Source of the DNA: Lithospermum erythrorhizon
Taxonomy: Eukaryota; Streptophyta; Magnoliopsida; Boraginales; Boraginaceae
DNA length: 64,000 nt
Direction of reading: 5' to 3'
Assembly (NCBI GenBank): GCA_019722365.1
Contig: JADFUC010002358.1
Coordinates: 1,054,001-1,118,000 of the forward strand
The notes under the pieces are model-generated. The model was given only the letters and a program-made list of their open reading frames with translations, ran no database searches and was not told the DNA's origin. Below are positions 51,590 through 62,509 of the stretch, in pieces. Each line of letters starts with the position of its first letter. The first letter of the stretch is position 1. Position numbers and translations under genes: made by a program.

Positions 51590-54500
51590 GAGCTACTCGC
51601 TCCGAAGGTTAACTGAAGTCGAACACAACTTCAGCTTCTCCTTGTTTACAACCTTTGTAAACATATCAGCAGGATTTCGATCTCCCAGAATCTTGTCAAG
51701 CTTCAGGACCCCATTCTCCAATACAGAACGTATGAAATGGAACCTCAGTCCTATGTGCTTGTCCTCATGAAACAGGATTTTTAGCGGATAATCCTTTTCG
51801 ACTATCGCGGTACAAGTGTTACATCCGTACTCAAGATTCGGTTCTTTCAAGAAAATGCGCAACGGATCATCTCTTTCACGGCTTCCGCCATAGCAACATA
51901 TTACGCCTCACAACTAGAGCGGTGCTACTATTAGTTTGCAACTTAGATCTCCGACTAATAAGCGTTACCCCCAAGCGTGAATACATATCCCTTTAATGAA
52001 ACCTACTATCCAACATACGCCACCGTTATCATCCACATATCGGCTAACCCGTACTAGATTTCACGGAAACATAAGGATTTTTCGGCACTACCATTGAGGT
52101 ATCAAAATCCACTTCCACGACTTTGATATTTCTTTCCACGGGTTGAACATATCTCTGCGCTCCCTTGACATATTTTAATATCAGTCTGAGTGCGCACCGC
52201 CGCATGCAATAAGACTACCTCTGCGAGCGTAAGGCACCTTATCATATACTCTAAATCATCTTGATCTCGGGTGATTGTTGGGCGATAATTGAAGCGACTA
52301 ACGAGTACTTACGAGGCTTTGCATCGGCATCAGATAAACGATTACCTTCTTGAGTATTCTTAACACGTGTCGATCTCGAGAATCCCAATCTCGTTATTCT
52401 GCATTGAAATTTGCCGCTGCTAGGTCTTTCATAAATCCCATACGACAACTCTTTCTTCAACATGTTCACCTTATGCAAATGTGGCTCCCCGCAATCAACA
52501 TATCGCCAGCATAAAGAAGTAGATAACATAATCTTTTTGAAACTTCCTTATGCTTGGCGATTAATTAGGTACTATGACTTACAAACTTCAACCTTTTGAT
52601 AAAAGTTATCAAAGGTAATATTCCTTACCGGGCTTATTGAAGCCGTCTGAAGCTCTTTTGAAGTTCTGAGCCAAATCTTCTTTCCCTCCCAACCTCCAAA
52701 CCCTTGAGGTTGGTTCATCAGGCTCTTTCTTCATCTAGATCGCCATGCGGCAGGTTTTACATCCATCGATGAAGGTGCGGATCATATCCGCTACCAATCC
52801 TGAGCAGTTGATTGTCCCTGAAGCTTGACTACGGGTGAGAGCTATTTCGGTGTAGTCGATTCCGCTTCCCTCTGTTGGAATCAGCACGACAACTAAGCAG
52901 GCTTTTGTAGCATTTGCTACCATCACAATTCTCCCCTTGATTCGGTAGACCCATTTATTCTGCAATATTCTTCTCTGGCTTCCTGGCGGCCTTACCAACT
53001 CCCACGTCATGTTTGTCAACAATGACTCCCATCTCCCTCTTCCGTAGCTAACTCCTTGATCGCTTCATCACGTTATGCTTTAGCCACCGACGCCAACTAA
53101 CGGGCTACTTTCTGTCCCGGTTAACAGCGAGGAAAGTTAGTAGAGGAGAATACCTCTGAGTTGGTTTTCTGGCACGGATACTTCTTACGAGACGGGTGTC
53201 TGCATGCTGATCACTATCGGGAACAATCTCTTCTGTTGATATTTGTGAAATGTTATCATCGGACTACATCGTCTCCCCTCATCCCCGAACCCATCTCTTC
53301 TAAAGGTGGCATATCATCAAAAGGATCTTTAGGTTGACCTTCAGGAGCAAGGGCATGATCTAAAGCATATCATTTGGAAGGAACCGAGTCATGCGCATTC
53401 TCCTGCGCGTTTGACTTCTCGGTATTTCGGTTGTGACCTCCTTTGCTTCTCTGCTCCTCTAACACTTTACATGCGTACCACGTATAACACTTGTTCATTG
53501 AAGACCACATTCTTGCTCCGAATGATCTTCCGGTTCTTCAAATCATAGAACATGTATCCCATCTCAGCGTCGCCATAGCCAATAAAGTAGCAAATGTTGG
53601 ATTTGGCTTGACTTATTTCTAGCATTTGCATCGGCTTATGAACATCGCTAAACAACCAAATACTTTGAGGAAAGAATAGTTTACCTTCTTCGAACTCCAC
53701 TTCTGGCAGAATTACGAAATTGAGGCAGAAGGTCCTATATTTATCAAGAAGGCAGCAGTATTGATTGCGTCCGCCCAGAACGTTTGAGGTAAACCACAAT
53801 GTAGCCTCATGCCGGCGCGTTCGTCAGCGTCCTGTTCATCCTCTCAGCTATTCCGTTGTTGGGGTGTTCCCGGAATAGTCTTACGCATCTAATTTGCATT
53901 CGGCACAATAATGTTTGAAATCCATATCCTTTGTATTCACCCCATTGTCGGATCTCAGACACTTCACTCACCGGCCCCGTCGTTCTCAACCATAACTCTC
54001 CATTTCTTGAAGACTTCATAAACTTGGTTATTTTTCGAAATAAACCCAGGCTTTCTCGTGCATCATCAATGAAGGTTACATAATACGATGAACCTCCCAC
54101 AGAACCAACAGGCGCCGGTCCCCAGACATCTGTGTGAACTAACTCAAGCCTCTCAGATTTCGGCTCAACGTAGTTTAGCAAAGCGACTTTCTTACTTCCC
54201 GAGCGACTCTCACGAATATGATGATCAGCAATTTGAGCTCGGGTATCCACGTTATTTGAAGCAAGCGGTTCATACCTTTCTCGCTTCGTGGCCCAATCGG
54301 TTGTGCCCTGACTAGCCGACTTCTCGGAACTATCAATAGCGGCTATGGTATTTGAGAACTCCAGTAAGGTACAACGTGCCTATCTTCGAACCTCGGGCTC
54401 TGATGCATTGCGCCTCGGTACACCTTCCGATTGCCTTCACCAAATGTAGTTACGTATCCATCCTCGTCGGCTGACTCCACGGAGATCGGCGCTCTTCACC

Positions 54501-55560
54501 AACCGATTTTGTACCTCGCTGGTCAAATCTCGAGGTAGAACCATTGTTGACTTCAAGTTCACATGTCCGTACCTTGATCTTTTTAGCGGCTCGCGTTAGC
54601 GAGATGGCCGACCGCAATCTCCAGCCATATAATTGACATTATATCCACAGGTGGGTGTGGTATGAAGCGATGCTCTGGTCAAAGAATCAAGAATTTATTG
54701 AGCAATCAACAGACAAGAGTAGAGCATCCGCACAGTCATCAACAACATTCACATCGTTCTTGTTGCTCTCTCGACTACCAGATGCCTTGCATTGCCGCAA
54801 CATGTGACCCGATGCGCCACGTCCGGCACTTTCAAGAGCGTCCTCAAACTTCGACTTACTCTTTCCTCTTGACTTTGACCTCCATTTATTCTTGACGTTT
54901 CCTTTGTCATAGTTCCTACCTGCAATACACATTCCAATGCGAGCCTTTCGGCCTCCATTCTTCCGAACTTCTTCGGACAGACATCGCTCTTGAATACCTT
55001 AGTACGCAACTTCTCATTTCATTGAATTACTACATGGAAGCCTAGGTGGCTCCCAACTATCTAGCAAAGATGCCAATAGTATCAACGCTTGTAATTCATC
55101 CTCGAGTTAACCTCAGCTTGATGAACAAGCGATTTATCAAACTATTGAAATCGTTAAAGGTGCCTAGCAATTGGAGTATTCATTGACATCCTCAAGTGAA
55201 GCTTGATTTGCTTCATCGGCCATTACCTTATTATTGTTGGCGGATGGTTTTCTCATATAACCCGACAAAGCTATCATCAAGCCTTTGTCGTGGTCTCACG
55301 CTATTCACATTGGCAACAACGTTTCTGCAGCAAGCAGTGCCGCTATACCCCGAAGACTTGTCTATCTAGCTCGTTCCACTCTTCAATCTCCATATTTGCG
55401 GGCCGCTACAAAGGCTGTGAAGCTTCTTCCCCATACAAATAATCCTCCATGTTCTACCATCTTCCAATATTAGGCGAAATCAACCCCAACCAATTTATCT
55501 ACGGCATATGTCGATACACGCCGTATTTTGCCATTTGAATTCGGATAAATATATCGGCTC
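51590..55560 (-). pseudogene. Decayed copia gag-pol
   Basis: In transcription order: a gag zinc-knuckle remnant near 54790-54840 (GHMLRQCKA); integrase at 54250-53807 (ERLELVHTDVWGPAP, GGSSYYVTFIDDA, GIAERMNRTL); reverse transcriptase at about 53000-52300 (WELVRPPGSQRRILQNKWVY, then GSGIDYTEI); and the RNase H end at 51862-51593 (FHFIRSVLENG, DRNPADMFTKVV). The active-site region of the reverse transcriptase near 52500 reads AGDMLIAG, without the usual aromatic-V-D-D. Frames change repeatedly between these blocks. Confidence 0.85.
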
Positions 55561-55589
55561 AAGCTTTCAACCAAGCTCACGATACCAAT

Positions 55590-56260
55590 TGTTGGGATCG
55601 ATGCGGCGAACGATATATCTAAGCCAGTTATATCAACACCCAAACAACGAGAGTCTAATATCTCTACATGTAATGCGAGCAGACAATAATGAAATACGAG
55701 AAAGTAAATAACACCAGATCTTTATACAGGTTCCCACCGAGTGCGTCTGATTAGCTAGCTGTGAGAAATCAACGAAGAACTCTCAATGATTGTTACAAAG
55801 TCCTATCAATCTAAGCTTCTCCAATTGAGTAATACTTTATAACTCAGTATTCTCAATGACAAATCTACACACTAGATTTAGCTTATAATGATATACAAAT
55901 GATACTAATCAAGTAGAGAACAACTCTATTGAATTTGGAACAAATGGAAATTTGAGAGAAAATTGGAAAAATTTAGGATAATGAATAAATGTGACCTAAT
56001 CCCCATTTATTACAGCGACATACTTTCATGAGACCTCGCCGAGACCCGGTCTCGATGGCGGAGTCTCGATGGCCTCGAAAACTGACTATACGGTGTGGCC
56101 TCCATTTGTGCATCGAGACCCCATCGGGACCTCAGGGTCTCGATGGGCTCCCTCTGAACCGGCCTCATTTGTGCATCGAGACCCCCTCGTGAGACGCAGT
56201 GCCGATGGGGTCTCGATGCCCCTGCATCTCCTTCACTTGAAAATGCCTTCAATCTCAGCA
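55590..56260 (-). repeat. 5' LTR of the copia element (671 bp)
   Basis: Partner of 50868-51524. It contains at least four GTCTCGATG and two CATCGAGAC words between 56045 and 56220, able to form inverted repeats in the upstream (U3) part of the LTR. Confidence 0.92.
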
Positions 56261-56265
56261 GGAAT

Positions 56266-57384
56266 ATCTCTAATCTGATGATGACTTCAAAGTGGAAAAA
56301 ACTAGTAAGTGTGCTATGAATGTGTTTGATAAGTAGAAAAACTAGTAAGTGTGCTATGAATTAGTGTTTGATGCATGTTTTATACTCCGTAAAAATTATT
56401 TTGGTATTTTGTTCGGTAATCTACGTTTAATGTACCGAACTGTATAATATTCTCCAGATTTACTTTTAATCCTATTTATAAATTTATATTTTCCTTATCC
56501 TTATATAACACCCGAACACTATATTAGAAATACTATTTTTTTTAACAATGTGACAATGTGCAAAGCTGTTTAACATCAAGCTTTTCCTTCAAGTAATCTT
56601 GCACCGACCAGCATGATAAATAGTGTGGCCTGTGTGAGTTGCTTCTGGTGATGTATTATTTGTTTCTTTTTTACTTTGCTAAGACTTCTATCAAAAGATC
56701 CATATTAATTTAGATATTGAAGTGTCTACTACAAGAATCAGATTATAGAATTACAGTACATACATAACAAACAATTAAATTATCGACATAATAATTCACC
56801 ATCCAAATAATAATATAGGACAATTCCATCCAATCATACATTAAATTGTCATAACCACCTAGCACATTGAATTTTTCCACCTATTAAATAAAATAAAAGT
56901 GCTTTCTCACAAGCTGTTTATTTTTTATAGGAGAATATGTGAAAATCATACTCATTATTATAATATAACACCCATATAGTTTGGATTCCTCAAGCTCAAA
57001 CGGATAAGTATGTGTTAATTGTTCACATGATGTATGATTAGAGGAATTATTGTTTCATCTTATACCACCATATGATTAATTAAGCAACAATAGATCTCGC
57101 TCGTTAATAAATTAAAGAGTTTTTAACATATTTATTATCTTAAACCACGCACCAAACCAAATCCGTGATGTGTAGAGCCAAATCCCAATTTACGAGCTAG
57201 ATAGGATTGTCCCACCTCATTTCCTCGTCGATAGATCTTTGGTAACGGATGAAATATGATTTTTTTTCCAACTTGTCATCATGCTGTTACTGATCATGTT
57301 GTAATATATTCGATCTCTTCAGCCATCAAGAACTACAAAACAAACCATCTCTAGTCATCATGCCCCGTGACATATATATTTATC
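56266..57384. other. Intergenic, upstream of the lipid-transfer gene
   Basis: No gene. A 40-bp tandem duplication starts the region: ACTAGTAAGTGTGCTATGAA at 56301 and again at 56341. Confidence 0.6.
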
Positions 57385-57392
57385 TATATAAG
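57385..57392 (+). promoter_or_regulatory. Putative TATA box of the lipid-transfer gene
   Basis: TATATAAG lies 93 bp before the chosen ATG, which leaves room for a leader of about 60 nt. Confidence 0.5.
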
Positions 57393-57477
57393 CTTCATAT
57401 GCAACCAATCGAACTACAACATTCTCATAAACCATTTAGAAAAGAGTGCCAAAGCCATATATTCTGTAAGAAGAATA

Positions 57478-57795
57478 ATGGAAGCCCCCGTGATGAAGCT
57501 ATCAATATTGGCAATGGTGGTTCTTGTGATCGCAGCCATGGAGTTTGAACCCACCAATGGTTTTGGGGAACCAATTTGTGGGATGTCTGTGAGTGAACTA
57601 CTGGCATGTGAACCAGCAGTGGTGAAGCCTCCTTCCAAACCTTCACCAAGCTGTTGCAAAGCTATTCAAAAAGCAAACCTGCCATGCTTATGCAAATTCA
57701 AGGGGGCAGATAACCCTTTGGGCATCCCTATTGATCCAGCCCTAGCCATGCAGCTCCCAACCACATGTGGAGTTGTTCCATCATTCACCTGCTAA
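57478..57795 (+). CDS. DIR1-like non-specific lipid-transfer protein
   Basis: Single exon, 105 aa. The start at 57478 is chosen because it gives a normal signal peptide (MKLSILAMVVLVIAAM core, ending near the NGFGE region). The frame is open further upstream, but that extension would bury the signal peptide and would begin before the TATA box. The mature protein has all eight cysteines in the order C-x9-C-x14-CC-x9-CxC-x24-C-x7-C. CGMSVSELLACEPAV and LPCLCKFKG resemble Arabidopsis DIR1, an apoplastic lipid carrier needed for systemic acquired resistance. The family is secreted and binds acyl chains in a four-helix, disulfide-bonded tunnel. A role in defence signalling is inference. Confidence 0.93.
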   Translation: MEAPVMKLSILAMVVLVIAAMEFEPTNGFGEPICGMSVSELLACEPAVVKPPSKPSPSCCKAIQKANLPCLCKFKGADNPLGIPIDPALAMQLPTTCGVVPSFTC

Positions 57796-58662
57796 TAACC
57801 TTCTTCATCTATTCATTTTGGGTTTCTTTATTTTTCTTCAATAATGTTACTTTAGTTTGTCATGTTTATTTGTTGGAGTCATGTCGTTTGGTATGTTTGT
57901 TTTTATTTAGTTTTCTTGATCTGGTAAGTGTGTTGGTATGTGTACGGTGTACCAATCTTTTATGTATTTTTTCGAAGTTTCTTGGCAATGAATTTGCTTT
58001 TGGCTTATCATGGTTGCTTGGTTGATCATTATTTACGTTCAGCATATTTATATTCTTTTCGGAACCAACCTCTTTGTTATCACATGTAAGATTAGTTGTG
58101 TACCATTCGACTTCCCTTATGTCGCTAAAGCAATGTCTCTTCAAAGATATTGGAAGTGTATTCCTATCCTTTCAGTGGCACAATGAAATTTACTCACCCA
58201 ACTGAGAATAAAATCAGGAGTTGAACGAACTTTATACAAGCTTTATATCTCCCCTCTCCATCATATAAATCACATTGAAATACTCTAACATAAGAAATGA
58301 GGGACGAGTTCTCCATCCTTTAATCGTTCAGTTGATATACAGGAGGGCGAAATTAGTTTGAAGCAAAAAACTGTTTAACTTGCAGAGAGATCAGAGAGCA
58401 GGCCAACTAATACAAACACGTCTAATGTTAATGGAATAATATATAGTAACATAAATCAATCTGGGATAGTTATACACAAAAACTAGCTTCAGAGTTGAGA
58501 AATCTTGGTGTGATGGACAACTAAAATAAGGGCATAAGAGACCTAGAATGCATGCAGAAAATCAAGTATAAGAGTCATCGTAATACTTGTAAGGACCAAA
58601 ATTGAGGCTAAAACTCAGTGGAAGATAGGGCCTTTTGCCCTTCTTGTAACTATGCACGCATG
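57796..58662. other. Convergent spacer, lipid-transfer gene to deSI-like gene
   Basis: T-rich 3' untranslated sequence at first, then AT-rich DNA. No gene. Confidence 0.55.
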
Positions 58663-60662
58663 CTACTTTACTTTTCCACGTTGTTGCAGGCCACGTTGGT
58701 GTGGTGGTGATAGGCAGCTATTTAAGTGGGAATGCAAGAACATGGAAGAAAGTGACACTTCTTGCTCCTGATACATCGAGAGTGGAGAAATGCAGTTGAC
58801 GGGGCTTCTTAGTCTCGTCTTCTCACTCTCACACACTTGGATATCGGTACCTGGGGGTCCGACAGTAGTCTCTTTGATGGCATCAGGAAGAATGCAATTG
58901 CAGAGGGAACCTGAAGAGGGAAGGGGTAAAGGGAGAACCAAAAAGAGCAAAATTTCAGTATCATCGTAGTGTTTTACCACCACTACAAGAAACAATTTAA
59001 ACGATAAGAAAGACTGTCCTTTTTGATGAGTCTTCAAGTAGCATACAAAGGCCTCTATATTTTGTAAATCAATACTCAAGTGCATCATTCATATAGTTTA
59101 CTGGATACATTAACACAATTCACCTCAGGGAGGGAAGATCTTCATGATTATGCGTACTATACTGTTAATAATAGCCTATGAAGTTGACGATGAAAACTTG
59201 ATGCAAGCGGTTCTGCATTAGTTTATCTACGTCATAACTCATAAGACATGAGTCAACCATATCAATAAGTAAACTATAAATCTAGGTGCTCAAGTAATTT
59301 GCGTAGAAAAATACCTATTCTTGCTAGCCGGTTAACCCATTTTGGGATCTGCTTTCCTGTCAGCCTGCGGCATATATCCTCACAGAAATGGTTGCAGTTA
59401 TTTTCAATTAAATTATACGAATCTCCATTGTACTTGACCGATAGTTGCTCCATGAATTCTCTAACCTCTGTAGGATCCAAATAAGTTGTTCCAATAAAGA
59501 TTGATTTCCTAAATTTAAATCCTGGACATTGACGAGGTTCGACCTCAAAGACACCACTTGTTGGGAATTCATGGGCGCCAAAACCATATTCCACTTCATG
59601 AACTGTAGATAGACAATTAGAGACTTAAAATATTAAATCAAAAATATTAAATCAACTGATGAATTACTGATGGTACCTATCAAGTAGTGGAAAAATAACA
59701 TAGGCAACGCCTGATTACATATTACTTCTCTAATAAGTTTTTGTAGCCTCATTAAGTTGCAGAGAAAGTTTATGGAACTGGCACAGAGGAACAGTGAATC
59801 TTTTTGGTAGGTTGAATAGGTAAAAATTTCGATGCAAGGTAATGAGTGTGTGAATCAGCCAACAAAAATCAAAATCAAGAAGCTGAACTATAATGTGATT
59901 CTAGAATGGCTATTAATGTCTTGTTTAGCCTGACAGCACAACTACAATTTATAAACATCGTCAAGGTCTTGTTTTCCCTAAATGTAGTACTCTGTAACAT
60001 CTAATTTCCGCAATATAGGAGTCTCAACTTGTTCATGTTGACAAAATTTGTTAGTATTGTTGTTTGAGAAGCTGGTGATATATAAACACACCACTTATTG
60101 ATAGAACTAAGTACATCTTAAAATTCTATACTGCTCAACTCAGTGAAGAGGCTTCATTTCTTTGTCAGATGCTAAAAGAACAGACAAGTGACAATTTCCC
60201 ATGAAGGTGATGAAATAAAGGTCTAAAAACAACGAGAGGTAAAAAACCACATCTAAGGAAGTCGAACTAAACTGTGGTCTCGGGCAAAACTTCTCTCTGT
60301 CTCAATAGTTTACTTTCCTTACCTATATGGAGTAATGATCAAACAACACAAAGTACTCTAGTAAGATCACTCGCTAATTGATCAAGATGAAAAAATACAT
60401 TCTAAGATCGTAACTTGAATATTTGAAATAATGTTATCGAGGAACACAGACCTTCAAGTCCAGTATGAAAGATGCCAAAGCCTGCCCAGTAGAGATATCC
60501 ATTCATAGGAGTCAGATCATACACATTGAGATACACGGGTGAACGACCTTTATAAGATCTAAGTGACTTTACTTTTGGAAAGAAACAGAAGCAGGTGGAT
60601 GATTTCCCTGCCATATGTTCAGGCATGATCGTGCGCCATCCATCCTTCAATTTTGATGTCAT
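58663..60662 (-). CDS. deSI-like PPPDE-fold cysteine protease, At4g17486-like
   Basis: Three coding exons in phase: 60662-60452, 59602-59315 and 58910-58663, giving 248 aa. PPPDE proteins are papain-like peptidases; animal deSI-1/2 remove SUMO and some act on ubiquitin. The catalytic pair is visible: His66 in GIFHTGLEV and Cys140 in NLIENNCNHFCEDICR. Other signatures are PVYLNVYDLTPMNGYLYWAG, FGAHEFPTSGVFEVEPRQCP and GKQIPKWVNRLARIGSL. The C-terminal exon is Ser-rich and variable, as in relatives. Sequence up to 61610 with a donor AAG|GTAAATG near 61345 is probably a 5' untranslated exon, so the first ATG in the 60662 exon is used. M17 (MAGKSS) aligns better with relatives and is an alternative start. 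Confidence 0.93.
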
Positions 60663-61632
60663 ATTAAGGTAAAACTAGGAAAAACTTAGTGCTTAGTCTC
60701 AACCTGAAATAATAAATGCACTATTAGACTATTAGAGGATAATCTTTACAAAGTTGGAGGGATTCCACAGAAAAAATTGAAATATTTTGTGCCTTCAACT
60801 TGTTCAACATATAACAAGTATAAACTTCGAAGGAAGGACACCATACAAGCAATTTAGAGAATGCCTTGAAATAAAGAGAAAATGTTGTCTAGTATCTTTG
60901 TCATTCAAATATGTCCTCTGAGAGAGGGAAGTTCCGCAGAACCACTTAAGACTCATCAAGATGGCATACTACAAAGCTTCTCTCCTCTCAGATGTTGAGT
61001 TTTTGTGGATTAGTTTATAGATTTATCATTTTATAATTTCAGCATGCTCAACTTTCTGAAAGTGAAAAGAAACAAAAAACAGCTACATTTTACAAAAAAA
61101 ACACACCCAACAAAGCTTTTAGGATTCTAGGATGAAATTGCATCTATTTCTGTGCTCATACCCCATATATATTACCATAATCTCTATATAGAGATCTCAA
61201 ATGAAGCAATGTGCTTAAATTCATGGAAAAAACATATAAAAAGAACCAAATTTTCACGAAACTAAATTGATGGAAAAAAAATTATACCAAAGGATAGGTA
61301 CCCATTTTGTTTTCAAGAACAACATTGGCATTTTGTTGAAGCATTTACCTTATTCCTGAAGGCACTCATGTCACGTTTGAACATGGTTGGAATGTCATGA
61401 TATGAACCACCATCCTTATTAAAAAGATATGGTGTTACATAAACATCCTTCTTCAAGAATCCAATGACAAAATGTTGTCCTAATCTGGTGAGGATGGAGA
61501 CACTGATCCGAAAAAAATGGAGACAACAAAATTGGCGGGATATAATTATTGGTTATTTGGGATTTTGAGTCAGTAAAAAAAAACGGTTTTTCAATCCTCA
61601 ACTACTCGATTATTCATTTTGAACCCCTGCTT

Positions 61633-61659
61633 CATATATATATATATATATATATATAT
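61633..61659. repeat. (AT)n microsatellite
   Basis: An uninterrupted AT dinucleotide run of about 13 units. Confidence 0.95.
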
Positions 61660-61908
61660 TTGAATCGGCGTAAACTCGGTGGTTGAGAGTTTTAGGTTGG
61701 TGTTGTCTTCTGCCGCCTGCGGTTGATGAGGGGTTTGAGCGCATGAGGATGTCTTCGATCTGAAGTTGTAGTGGTGAACAAGGAGAGCTCAAAATCTGTT
61801 GGCCATTGAGGTATATCGCGATTCCTGCATCAAGTAATGTAAGAACACATGCTTGAAAGCGGGAGGCACCCCCACGATCGTGAGGAATATCTCCGATTGG
61901 CGGAATGC

Positions 61909-61909
61909 G

Positions 61910-61938
<29 letters not shown>
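61909..61938. repeat. (TA)n microsatellite
   Basis: An uninterrupted TA run of about 15 units, 250 bp from the first. Confidence 0.95.
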
Positions 61939-61942
<4 letters not shown>

Positions 61943-62509
61943 TAGGTATCACATGATAGAAAATGTGTAAATACACAATACATTATATATAAAAGTAGGA
62001 AGCATGGAAATACTATACAAAATGCGATATCAAGATAGATATAAGATTCGAAATATAAACATACGGGTCTACTTGGAATCTTCAGATGTGGTTCGGAAGA
62101 ATTGTTGTAAAGTGTTTGGATTCGTATCCAGACATCGAATCTATGAGAGGGATCTTGTACGGTTTTACTACTATTTGGGTAATACATTGATCTCATGGAA
62201 TCTTTTTGCTTCAAGAAAACATTAAATAAAAATTGTGACAATAACACCAAAGATCATGTGCTTAAGCATGATATTTAACAACAAATGCTACCTAACTCTT
62301 ACTTGATTTGATGCATCATCCCCCTAAGTTGTTGTGTCCATGCCATATTTTCAATAACGAACGGTGATTCGTGACGATAAATGTTTTTATAAAAACTTAA
62401 AGTTACATTATCGAATTATTAATTTAAAAGTAAATTATCTAGATTGTTCCAACAGAAAATTGTTGAAAGGAGTAAAAAACAACTGATAACGTTTTCGGTA
62501 ATTTTCGCA

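Larger units (their letters stand above)
50868..56260 (-). mobile_element. Complete but inactive Ty1/copia LTR retrotransposon
   Basis: The element spans 5,393 bp in minus orientation. The 5-bp target duplication GGAAT lies at 50863-50867 and 56261-56265. The 5' LTR is 55590-56260 and the 3' LTR 50868-51524. They start TGTTGAG/TGCTGAG and end CCCAACA on the element's strand. A primer-binding-site-like TTGGTATCGTGAGC (initiator Met tRNA type) follows the 5' LTR at 55575-55588. The purine tract AAGTGGGAGATTG precedes the 3' LTR. Domain order gag, integrase, reverse transcriptase, RNase H is the copia order. Many frameshifts make it non-autonomous. Confidence 0.95.
60663..62509. other. Spacer between the deSI-like and pseudouridine kinase genes
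   Basis: 61345-61610 probably holds the deSI-like leader exon. Two (TA)n microsatellites follow. The rest shows no gene. Confidence 0.5.

Noticed and set aside
57367..57477. A longer lipid-transfer protein starting at an upstream in-frame ATG (57367)
   Set aside because: It would place 37 residues before the signal peptide and would start ahead of the TATA box.
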